Source of the DNA: Geomicrobium sediminis
GTDB taxonomy: Bacteria; Bacillota; Bacilli; Bacillales; Marinococcaceae
Assembly: GCF_016908595.1 (NCBI RefSeq)
Contig: NZ_JAFBEC010000005.1
Span: 186,001-250,000 of the forward strand
DNA: 64,000 nucleotides
Reading direction: 5' to 3'
The position numbers and the translations under genes were made by a program. Of this stretch, positions 7,245 through 14,923 are shown piece after piece. Under the pieces are notes generated by a model. That model worked only from the letters and a program-made list of their open reading frames with translations, was not told where the DNA came from and searched no databases. Every line of letters starts with the position of its first letter. The first letter of the stretch is position 1.

Positions 7245-8861
7245 ATGATTGTATGTCACGGAAAAAATGTAGAGCAAATATACGGAGGAACTACAATCTT
7301 CACAGGGTTATCTTTTCAAATTCAATCAGGTGAAATTATTGGTCTTGTTGGCCGAAATGGTGAAGGTAAATCTACGCTTGCAAGGTTGATTGCTGGTCTT
7401 GAAAACCCTACTACAGGAACGATTGGCTGGAAAAAAGAATCAACGAAAGGAATGCTCGCCCAAACCCCTGCACGTGAGGACATCACTATCTATGATTTAC
7501 TTCAACGTGGCTTTAGCGAAATAAATCAATTGCAACAGCAATTACGACACTATGAATCCCAACTTTCTAACCCGAACACCTCGGATCTAGAAGCAACTCT
7601 CAACACGTACGGCTCGTTACTGGATCAATTTGAAAAAGCAGGAGGTTATGAGACTGAGGCGAATATTCGACGCGTTGCTGCAGGGTTAGGTATTGCAGAC
7701 CTGTTAGAAAAAACTTGGTCGACCTTAAGCGGGGGTGAGCGAACCAAGGTCGAACTCGCTGAACTCCTTTTACAAAAGCCTGATCTATTAATTCTTGATG
7801 AACCGACCAATCATCTCGACATTTATGCGTTGGATTGGTTATCTAAATGGATTAAAGATTACACAGGGAGTGTGTTCATCATCTCCCACGATCGGGCGTT
7901 TCTTGATGATACAGTGACGAAGATATGGGAACTTGAACACGGTGAGCTATTCATTTATCACACGAACTATACGGACTATGTGATGGAACGAGAAGCTAGA
8001 ATTCTACGTCAATTTCAACATTATGAAGATCAACAAAAAAAGATTAAGAAAATGACAGAAACGATTAAACGTTTAAAAGAATGGGCGAATCGTGCAAAGC
8101 CACCTAATGCAAGTATGCATCGTCAGGCAAAAAGCATGGAGAAAGCTTTGCAGCGCATCAAACGCTTGCAGCGCCCCGTTGAAACAAAGCAAGTTGCTTT
8201 AGCTTTTGACACCGAACAACGTAGTGGAAACGATGTGTTTACGTGCGAAAACATCGTCAAACACTTTGATAAGACTCCCATTTTTAATGGTGTGTCTCTT
8301 CATATACGACACGGGGAACGAGTGGCAATAGTCGGTCCAAACGGTGCTGGTAAATCAACGCTTTTAAAGACGTTGTTACGACAACATGACGTTGATTCCG
8401 GTGAAGTGACAGTTGGTCATAACATTTCGATCGGCTACTTATCCCAACACTTAGAGTTTGGTACGAGTACAGATACCGTACTTTCAGCATTTCGAAGTGC
8501 AGCGACGGTTACCGAGGCAGAAGCACGGCACACTCTCGCGAAGTTTCTATTTTATGGGTACGATGTGTTTACGTCAGTTTCTGATTTAAGTGGTGGTGAA
8601 TCTATGCGCCTTAGGCTTGCCCAGCTGATGCAACAGCATCATAATGTATTGGTTTTCGATGAGCCGACAAATCACCTTGATATTGACTCGAAGGAAATGC
8701 TCGAAGAAGCGCTTGAAAGTTTCCAAGGTACCCTAATTGCTGTCTCGCACGACCGGTATTTTCTTAACAAGTCTTTATCAACGACTCTTTGGCTTGAAGA
8801 CGGCCAATTAACTCGTTATGAGGGACCCTTTAACTATGCGCGTATGAAACGCTCTGAATAA
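7245..8861 (+). CDS. ABC-F family ATPase (ribosome-associated, probable antibiotic-resistance type)
   Basis: 538 residues with two ABC ATPase domains and no membrane segments. Domain 1 has Walker A GRNGEGKST (36-44), signature LSGGERTK and LLILDEPTNHLD. Domain 2 has GPNGAGKST, LSGGESMRLR and VLVFDEPTNHLD. The charged linker between them (about 250-310, with LKEWANRAKPPNASMHRQAK) is the P-site tRNA interaction motif region that distinguishes ABC-F proteins. Such proteins enter the ribosomal E site and either tune translation or dislodge antibiotics. Regulation by an attenuator favours the resistance type; the drug class cannot be told. TTTAGGAGG precedes the ATG. Confidence 0.88.
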   Translation: MIVCHGKNVEQIYGGTTIFTGLSFQIQSGEIIGLVGRNGEGKSTLARLIAGLENPTTGTIGWKKESTKGMLAQTPAREDITIYDLLQRGFSEINQLQQQLRHYESQLSNPNTSDLEATLNTYGSLLDQFEKAGGYETEANIRRVAAGLGIADLLEKTWSTLSGGERTKVELAELLLQKPDLLILDEPTNHLDIYALDWLSKWIKDYTGSVFIISHDRAFLDDTVTKIWELEHGELFIYHTNYTDYVMEREARILRQFQHYEDQQKKIKKMTETIKRLKEWANRAKPPNASMHRQAKSMEKALQRIKRLQRPVETKQVALAFDTEQRSGNDVFTCENIVKHFDKTPIFNGVSLHIRHGERVAIVGPNGAGKSTLLKTLLRQHDVDSGEVTVGHNISIGYLSQHLEFGTSTDTVLSAFRSAATVTEAEARHTLAKFLFYGYDVFTSVSDLSGGESMRLRLAQLMQQHHNVLVFDEPTNHLDIDSKEMLEEALESFQGTLIAVSHDRYFLNKSLSTTLWLEDGQLTRYEGPFNYARMKRSE

Positions 8862-8865
8862 AAGA

Positions 8866-8899
8866 ACCGGCCATGAAAAGATTCCTTTTCATGGTCGGT
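8866..8899. terminator. Bidirectional terminator
   Basis: 15-bp stem (8866-8880 with 8885-8899, one wobble pair) with a 4-nt loop between the convergent ABC-F and SDR genes; the T-rich side is on the minus strand. Confidence 0.75.
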
Positions 8900-8902
8900 G
8901 GC

Positions 8903-9655
8903 TTAAATGTAATGACCACCAGATACGAGTAACACTTGTCCAGTAATCCATCTTGCTTGTTTTGATGCAAAAAAGACGGCTGCTTCAGCGATATCTTTCG
9001 GCTCGCCTAGTCGGCGCATCGGAATATCTGGCATCACCATTCTTTCAAGTTGGTCATCAATGTATCCTGTCTGGGTCGGTCCTGGGGAAATACAATTGAC
9101 GGTGATTCCATGTGGACCTGCCTCGATTGCAACACTTCTAGTGTAAGCTTCTAATGCTGCTTTACTTGCTCCATAAGAAATTTGCCTCGCAAACTTTTGG
9201 GATGCATCAGTTGAAATGTTAACGATGCTTCCTTCCTTTTTTCCTTGTTCTTTATGCAGAAGCACAAAGCGATTCATAAGTTGCACAGGCACACGAGCAT
9301 TCATTTCAAAATGTTCATCAATCGTTTCGCCTGTTGTATCAAAGATTGTATCCAATACACAAGCAGCAGCATTATTGATGAGCGCATCTACGGTTCCGAA
9401 TGCTTTAATGGACTTCTCCATTAACTGATCGATGTCTTGTTCTTGACGTAAATCCGCATAAATAGCAACTGCTTCTCCGCCACTTTCTTGAATTGTGCGT
9501 ACGAGTTGTGTCGCTTTCTCTTCCTTATCATAATAGTGGATGATAATTTTACTTCCCATCTCTGCAAACTGTTCAGTCATTGCACTTCCAATTCCTGAAT
9601 TACCTCCAGTAATGAGAATGGCTTTTCCCTTCAGATTCGGATTTATCATAAACAA
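8903..9655 (-). CDS. Short-chain dehydrogenase/reductase
   Basis: About 250 residues, classical SDR: ITGGNSGIGSAM binds NAD(P), NNAA follows strand 4, and the catalytic YGASK is present after NISTDAS; the C terminus WITGQVLLVSGGHYI is typical. Substrate unknown. Start: AAGGA lies 7 nt before a TTG at 9655 and 13 nt before the ATG at 9649, so the TTG is preferred; a longer frame to 9688 would overlap the upstream kinase-like gene. Confidence 0.85.
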   Translation of the reverse strand: MFMINPNLKGKAILITGGNSGIGSAMTEQFAEMGSKIIIHYYDKEEKATQLVRTIQESGGEAVAIYADLRQEQDIDQLMEKSIKAFGTVDALINNAAACVLDTIFDTTGETIDEHFEMNARVPVQLMNRFVLLHKEQGKKEGSIVNISTDASQKFARQISYGASKAALEAYTRSVAIEAGPHGITVNCISPGPTQTGYIDDQLERMVMPDIPMRRLGEPKDIAEAAVFFASKQARWITGQVLLVSGGHYI

Positions 9656-9668
9656 ATCACATTCCTTG

Positions 9669-10601
9669 TCATGAATCGGTCGTTCCACCTGTTACGATTC
9701 TGTTCTTCATATCATTTAGGATCTGAGCAACTTCTAATTTTTTCGCATCGGTAAGTGTGTGCTGGAAATACATATACGAATACACGAGTCGATATTTTAA
9801 AAAGAAAGGTAACAATGCCCGGCTTTCTTCTATTAACAACGTTTCCCGCTCATAACCACGCAGAAACGTTTCTGTAAAACGCAATTTGTAGGAATGTTCC
9901 TCTTCAAATTGGCGAAAACGATTGTTTTCAAGGGCTGTATGCACTGCGATCGCGATGTCATATACATACCAACTGTTTCGAAGATCACCAAAATCAAGAA
10001 CATAAAGATCATCGTTTTGAAGAAGCAGATTCTCATGATGTAAATCATGGTGAACGACGCCGAATGTATCTTTCGTCTTAGGCAACGCTTGGAGCTGATC
10101 TTGATACGAGATCCAAATGCTTTGCACGTCTTGGTCAGCCGTCAGAATAAAATTACGATGACAATGATCATAATCCCACGGTGCATACGACGAGTGCCAA
10201 TCAGCATGTTGCTTTGAAATCGCGTGCATCTTTCCGAGTGTCCTTCCCCACCGTTCAATTAGAACAGAATCGTTAAGGAACGACTTTGACGCAGTCGCCT
10301 TAATTCGCTCTGTAACGGTCACATAAAAACACGGTTCAATGCCGGTTATTCGTTCGATCGCCTTATCATTCTTAGACAGAACTGAACGGGGAACGTGAAC
10401 TCCATTTCGGTCCATCAATTGCATCCAATCTACTTCTTGTTGCAATTGTTCTAGCGAATGTCTTGAAGCATCAAGGAACTTAATGACAACGTCATCTTCT
10501 TCACTAACGAATACGTTGTCTTCGTAGCCTCCTAGGCAGTCAAACTGAGCTGATTTAAGACCATAAGCCTCTTGAACTTCACGATAAATGTCTGCGTTCA
10601 T
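9669..10601 (-). CDS. Aminoglycoside-phosphotransferase-family kinase
   Basis: 310 residues of the APH/choline-kinase fold. FVSEEDDVVIKFLDAS carries the ATP-binding lysine (VIKF), GVVHHDLHHENLLL is the catalytic loop (Brenner motif) and VLDFGDLRNSWYVYDIAIAV is the Mg-binding DFG-like segment. Family members phosphorylate antibiotics, homoserine, choline or other hydroxyl compounds; close relatives in Bacilli are usually annotated only as phosphotransferases. It lies between an SDR and an rRNA-methyltransferase-like gene in the same orientation, 16 bases after the latter. Confidence 0.83.
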   Translation of the reverse strand: MNADIYREVQEAYGLKSAQFDCLGGYEDNVFVSEEDDVVIKFLDASRHSLEQLQQEVDWMQLMDRNGVHVPRSVLSKNDKAIERITGIEPCFYVTVTERIKATASKSFLNDSVLIERWGRTLGKMHAISKQHADWHSSYAPWDYDHCHRNFILTADQDVQSIWISYQDQLQALPKTKDTFGVVHHDLHHENLLLQNDDLYVLDFGDLRNSWYVYDIAIAVHTALENNRFRQFEEEHSYKLRFTETFLRGYERETLLIEESRALLPFFLKYRLVYSYMYFQHTLTDAKKLEVAQILNDMKNRIVTGGTTDS

Positions 10602-10617
10602 CGCTCACCCCTATTCT

Positions 10618-11334
10618 TTACTTCGGCTTCAACATGGTTACTTTCCGTTTTCCGTGTTTCATCGTTTTCACTTTTTCAAAACGATCATGAGTGATCGTTT
10701 CTTTTTTCTCACTTACAATGGCAATGATTGAATCTTCCTTATTCATGATCAGCTCTAAGTGACCGAGTAGATCTTGTACTGGAGCGCTTGACATTGTCTG
10801 CCAACCTACTGTGTTCCCATAAGGGATATCGGTAATGACAATATCTGCCTTCTCGTTTACAGGTGGTGGCCCACTCGTAATATCCCAAGTAAAACTCGAG
10901 ATAGTCGGTGAAGTCATTTGTGCAGACATGCTTCGTAATCGTTCCACACTTTCTAGAGCTTCCTTATGAGATTCCTTCGCGTACGCATCGAACAGAGAGG
11001 ATAACTGATTCTCCCTCTTTATTAACCCGTCGTCGGTAAGTAAAGACAAGTTTGTTGTTGCAACCTCAATCACGTCTCGATCAAAATCTGAACCATAAAT
11101 TGATTTGATCGCTTTACCGTGTATAAACCCCATTGCCGTCAATAAATGTGCTCCGCCACAACAAGGATCATAGAGGGTTAGACTCTCCTTTTTCTCTAGT
11201 GATGCGATACAATGTTGCATAATTTCACTCGCCATCCGAATGGGGAAAGCTGTCGTCTTCTTAGCGTTCAATAAAACCCTTCCACTTGCAAGATCACGAT
11301 AATCTTTATTCTCAGTTTCATATTTATAATTCAT
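10618..11334 (-). CDS. AviRa-like 23S rRNA (guanine) methyltransferase
   Basis: About 238 residues. It aligns in memory with AviRa, the avilamycin-resistance methyltransferase that modifies G2535 of 23S rRNA: DLASGRVLLNAKKTTAFPIR, TLYDPCCGGAHLLTAMGF, SDFDRDVIEVATTNLSLL and ITDIPYGNTVGWQ each have a counterpart in the same order. DPCCGGAHLL is the SAM-binding motif and TDIPYG the catalytic motif IV. The start at 11334 has AAAGAGGA upstream; an earlier ATG has none. Orthosomycin resistance is a family-based inference; the reaction is untested here. Confidence 0.8.
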   Translation of the reverse strand: MNYKYETENKDYRDLASGRVLLNAKKTTAFPIRMASEIMQHCIASLEKKESLTLYDPCCGGAHLLTAMGFIHGKAIKSIYGSDFDRDVIEVATTNLSLLTDDGLIKRENQLSSLFDAYAKESHKEALESVERLRSMSAQMTSPTISSFTWDITSGPPPVNEKADIVITDIPYGNTVGWQTMSSAPVQDLLGHLELIMNKEDSIIAIVSEKKETITHDRFEKVKTMKHGKRKVTMLKPK

Positions 11335-11404
11335 ACGATCCTCTTTCATCATCGAATTCGTCGTCTCTTGCTACTATTGTATACGCTTCGCTTTCATCAT
11401 TAAA

Positions 11405-11436
11405 CATAAAAGGTGCACTCGTTCACCAAGTGCACC
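11405..11436 (-). terminator. Terminator of the YtrAB-like operon
   Basis: 8-bp stem GGTGCACT/AGTGCACC (11412-11436) followed on the minus strand by TTTTATG, just past the permease stop. Confidence 0.6.
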
Positions 11437-11444
11437 CCAAACCT

Positions 11445-12476
11445 TTACCTATTTGTCTTTAACGTAACATTCATTTGTAGCAATCGCCTCGTAATCAAAA
11501 AGGCAATGCCTCCAACAACTAGTGCCCCAAACCAATAGATTAAAATCGCCCCGGCTGAATGCCAGATAAAGAATGTGAAGATTGTTCCTCCAAGCATTCC
11601 GAAACAAGCGACGATTCCAATTAAAAAGATCGGTTCAAGAGATTGGAAAAGCAGAAATTCACCGTTTTTCTCACTTTTTCCTTTTTCATATAAGAACGTA
11701 CCTACTACTAAGCTTAATACGAACACCGCTAAGGAAACAGCGATATAAACAATTGATATGTGGTCAATAGCGTGATAGACGTTAAATAAGTGAAATGGAA
11801 TTGTGAACGCTAATATAAAATCATCCATTCCAATCCAAAAGCGACCCATATTCCCCATATGAACCGTAATAGCAATTCCGATTAGCATCGTAAAGCCATA
11901 CGGGAAAATAAGAAAGATTATACTCAACACGATTTGTGAAATCATCTCTCCTGAAATTGTCCCCATAAATAACGTGAACATATAAATGGCAAGTAAACTC
12001 ATCCACGGGACGATCATCATTTCAAGCACATTCAAGTGAGAAAGTGTTTGGCTAAACTCAGAGAACTGAATGATGATAAGTGTCAATCCAATATTTAACC
12101 AGAACAAAAGTGTAATCATCCCTACACCTAGCGTTGCTTTCGTAAGAAAAATCTCTTTGCGAGAAAATGGAAGCGACAAATTAAAATCATGTCGTCTCGT
12201 ATTCCGCTCTAATCCAATGAGCATACCCGCTATAATTAAAATTGCTGCAATCACAAAAAGAGAAAATGCACTTGGGCCGAATAAATCTCCAATAAAGTAA
12301 CCATATTGACTGTTGATCATTTGTTGATTATTCAACGGATCTTCTGCAATTGAACGAAGCCATTCTAATTCAAGTAATGCTCGAAGTGGATATTGCAAGA
12401 ATAAGAGAATAGCAAGAATCCCTAAAACCATCGACGTTGAACGTATGTCTATTTTAAGTAATCCTTTATTCAGCAA
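11445..12476 (-). CDS. ABC transporter permease (ABC-2 type)
   Basis: About 343 residues with eight or more hydrophobic segments and the ABC-2 layout (LERNTRRHDFNLSLPFSRKEIFLTK is the cytoplasmic segment that contacts the ATPase). Start: TTG at 12476 is 8 nt after TAGGAGG; GTG at 12485 overlaps that site. It overlaps the end of the ATPase gene by about 11 bases, so the pair is translated together. In context it is the membrane half of a YtrBC-like exporter. Confidence 0.85.
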   Translation of the reverse strand: MLNKGLLKIDIRSTSMVLGILAILLFLQYPLRALLELEWLRSIAEDPLNNQQMINSQYGYFIGDLFGPSAFSLFVIAAILIIAGMLIGLERNTRRHDFNLSLPFSRKEIFLTKATLGVGMITLLFWLNIGLTLIIIQFSEFSQTLSHLNVLEMMIVPWMSLLAIYMFTLFMGTISGEMISQIVLSIIFLIFPYGFTMLIGIAITVHMGNMGRFWIGMDDFILAFTIPFHLFNVYHAIDHISIVYIAVSLAVFVLSLVVGTFLYEKGKSEKNGEFLLFQSLEPIFLIGIVACFGMLGGTIFTFFIWHSAGAILIYWFGALVVGGIAFLITRRLLQMNVTLKTNR

Positions 12477-13344
12477 TTTGTTCACCTCCTAATTTCGCCA
12501 CGAAGATATCTTCTAGTGATAGTGGTAACGCTTCGTATAAAAGTGGTTCCGTTGCTTCAATCTTTGCTTTTCCTTCTTCTTGTTCGCCTTCGAACAAGAG
12601 ACTGTAGACTCGACCTGTCTGATTCAAGATGTGTACATCCGCTTTTAGCGCTTCCGGCATCGACTCCTGATAAACGACTTGCCATTTTTGATAGTCTTCT
12701 TGTAATGAATGCAATTGGAATGTCTCTTTCATTGTGCCATCTTTCATAACGAGAATTTGATCTGCAAGCGTTTCAAGTTCATCCAGTCGATGAGTGGCGA
12801 TAATAATCGTCATCTCTTCTTTGGAGACTTCATCAACTAAAAATCGCATCAATTCTTTTTTGACGATGACATCTAATCCATCTGTCGGTTCATCAAGCAG
12901 GACGTATTCTGGTTTAGAAGCAAATGCTAGAATGAGTGAAAAAAGTGCTTTTCGTCCTTTAGAGTAGTTTTTGATCTTCTTTACTTTCGGCATTTTAAAG
13001 CGCTCCAATAGTTCTTGGAAGTAAGCTTCATCGAATTGATCGTAGACGTCGCGGTACAATGACGTAATTTGTTGAATGGAGTAGTTCTTCAGAGCCTCAA
13101 CACTATCTGATACGTACATCACTTTGTTTTTTGCTTTTGGTTCACGGAAGATGTCTTGGTCGTTAATCATGACAGTCCCTTCGTCAGGATCAACAATCGT
13201 AACAAGTGCTTTTAATAGTGTGGTTTTCCCGGCACCATTACGTCCAACGATTCCCGTAATCGATCCTTTACCGACGGAAAACGATACGTTGTTTAGTGCA
13301 GTTTTATTCCCGAATTTCTTTGAAAGTCCACGTACTTCGATCAT
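12466..13344 (-). CDS. ABC transporter ATPase (YtrB-like)
   Basis: About 292 residues from the ATG at 13344 (GGAGGG 5 nt upstream). Walker A is GRNGAGKTT, Walker B is YVLLDEPTDGLD and the H-loop is IATHRLDEL. The signature motif is degenerate: YSKGRKALF replaces LSGGQ, as in other YtrB/EcsA-like export ATPases. It overlaps the GntR regulator by ATGA. Probably exports or senses a cell-envelope-active compound, by analogy with the B. subtilis ytr operon. Confidence 0.87.
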   Translation of the reverse strand: MIEVRGLSKKFGNKTALNNVSFSVGKGSITGIVGRNGAGKTTLLKALVTIVDPDEGTVMINDQDIFREPKAKNKVMYVSDSVEALKNYSIQQITSLYRDVYDQFDEAYFQELLERFKMPKVKKIKNYSKGRKALFSLILAFASKPEYVLLDEPTDGLDVIVKKELMRFLVDEVSKEEMTIIIATHRLDELETLADQILVMKDGTMKETFQLHSLQEDYQKWQVVYQESMPEALKADVHILNQTGRVYSLLFEGEQEEGKAKIEATEPLLYEALPLSLEDIFVAKLGGEQIAE

Positions 13345-13724
13345 GATTTCCCTCCAAACTGGTTGTAATAACAAGCTACCCAATCTTGCATCACTTCTTT
13401 TTCAATTCCAGCGTAATACCCTTCTAGTACGAGTTGTTTTACCTTTTCTTTTACTTCTTCTATGTCTTTAGAAACGATCTCTTTAACCACCTGCTCTGCG
13501 ATGAACGTTCCCCGTCCTCGAACTGTGATAATAATCCCTTCTCTTTCTAATTCTTGATAAGCTTTGCTGATCGTGTTCGGGTTCACGACAATCTGTGAAG
13601 ATAACTCCCTCACCGATGGAACCTTCTCATTTGACTCCAAGATCCCCCGTGCCACTTGCTCCTTAAATGCCGTTACAATTTGACGATAAATCGGCTCTTT
13701 GCTTGATGGATCAATATTAATCAT
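13341..13724 (-). CDS. GntR-family regulator, YtrA subfamily
   Basis: 127 residues, the short YtrA-type length: an N-terminal winged helix (EPIYRQIVTAFKEQVARGIL, KVPSVRELSSQIVVNPNTIS, KAYQELEREGIIITVRGRGT) followed by only a two-helix dimerisation tail instead of a ligand-binding domain. First gene of the operon, with a GTGTA palindrome directly upstream, so it is probably an autorepressor. In B. subtilis the equivalent system responds to cell-wall antibiotics. Confidence 0.9.
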   Translation of the reverse strand: MINIDPSSKEPIYRQIVTAFKEQVARGILESNEKVPSVRELSSQIVVNPNTISKAYQELEREGIIITVRGRGTFIAEQVVKEIVSKDIEEVKEKVKQLVLEGYYAGIEKEVMQDWVACYYNQFGGKS

Positions 13725-13748
13725 AGCTTCGCTCCTTAAGTGAACTAT

Positions 13749-13771
13749 GTGTACTACATTAACTAATACAC
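13749..13771. promoter_or_regulatory. Probable YtrA-type operator
   Basis: An inverted repeat GTGTAcTA-N7-TAaTACAC lies 25 bases upstream of the regulator ATG. GTGTA...TACAC palindromes are typical YtrA-subfamily binding sites, and this position would block the operon promoter. Confidence 0.65.
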
Positions 13772-14003
13772 TCAGAGTAAAATAAACCTTCTACTCCGTC
13801 AAGTGATCATTTGAAAAGATCATTTATACTTCAGACAGCGTATTCTGTTTAAAAAAGGCGTCTGCAAGTTGTGGATACTGAATCCGTGGAATGAGCATGA
13901 TTTTTCATGCTAAAAGCTGTACAGAGCACTTTGACGTAGTTTAATATTCTCTTTAATATGTAATAGTCATTTAAAATAAATTACATACAAGGGGTACATC
14001 ACT

Positions 14004-14885
14004 ATGAATACAAAGAAGTTCACAATGCTAGGTGTGACTTCGTCGCTAGCGTTTACACTCGCTGCTTGCGGAGATGAAGACACATCCAACCAAACAATTC
14101 AAGAACAATTAGATTATGAAATTATCGGTATTGATGCGGGAACCGGCGTTATGGCATCTACTGATGTTGCTATTGAAACGTACGATTTAGACTTCAATGT
14201 GCTTTCTAGCTCAGACGCGGCGATGACGTCTGAACTTGGATCCCGTTATGCAGAAGAGGAACCAATTGTCGTGACGGCTTGGACTCCCCACTGGAAATTC
14301 ATTGAATATGATTTGAAGTTTCTCGATGACCCAGAGCTTGCTTTTGGTGAATCTGAAGATATTCATACGGTTGTTCATCCAAGTGTTGAAGAAGAACATC
14401 CGAGTGCATTTGAAGTGTTGGATCGCTTTTATTGGACAGAAGAGGATATGGGGTATGTCCAAGGATTACTCTATGAAGGCACTGACGATGATGAAGCTGC
14501 CATCGATTGGATTGCTGACAACCGTGACGTTGTTGATGAGTGGATTGAAGATGTAGAGCCTGTAGATGGAGATGAGTTTCTACTCGCTTCTGGTGCTTGG
14601 GATTCAGAGCGATCTTCAACTGCCGTCGTTAAGCACGTTCTAGAAGAAATCGGTTATGAAGTCAGCGTCAATAATCTTGAAGTAACGATTATGTGGCAAG
14701 CAGTCGCACAAGGTGATGCCCATGCACATGTCGCAGCATGGCTTCCACATACCCACGCTGCTCAATATGAATCGTTCCAAGATGATGTTCTTGATCTTGG
14801 ACCTAACCTAGAAGGTGCTCGAATCGGACTAGCTGTTCCATCATACATGGACATTGATTCCATTGAAGATTTACGAGAAGACTAA
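14004..14885 (+). CDS. Glycine betaine/proline-betaine-binding lipoprotein (OpuAC family)
   Basis: 293 residues with a lipoprotein signal (MNTKKFTMLG..., lipobox LAAC, Cys at about 22) and an OpuAC-type substrate-binding domain: GTGVMASTDVAIETYDL, VVTAWTPHWKF and VTIMWQAVAQGDAHAHVAAW contain the Trp residues that form the betaine-binding aromatic box. The mature protein is very acidic. No permease or ATPase is adjacent, so it must serve a transporter encoded elsewhere or act as an extra binding protein. A small hairpin (AGCATGA/TCATGCT, about 13896-13913) lies in its upstream region. Confidence 0.87.
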   Translation: MNTKKFTMLGVTSSLAFTLAACGDEDTSNQTIQEQLDYEIIGIDAGTGVMASTDVAIETYDLDFNVLSSSDAAMTSELGSRYAEEEPIVVTAWTPHWKFIEYDLKFLDDPELAFGESEDIHTVVHPSVEEEHPSAFEVLDRFYWTEEDMGYVQGLLYEGTDDDEAAIDWIADNRDVVDEWIEDVEPVDGDEFLLASGAWDSERSSTAVVKHVLEEIGYEVSVNNLEVTIMWQAVAQGDAHAHVAAWLPHTHAAQYESFQDDVLDLGPNLEGARIGLAVPSYMDIDSIEDLRED

Positions 14886-14886
14886 G

Positions 14887-14923
14887 AAAAACAGTGGGGT
14901 TCATGAACCCCACTGTTTTTTTA
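14887..14923. terminator. Strong bidirectional terminator
   Basis: ACAGTGGGGTTCA/TGAACCCCACTGT, perfect 13-bp arms with A and T runs on either side, between convergent genes; it touches the ligase stop codon. Confidence 0.9.
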
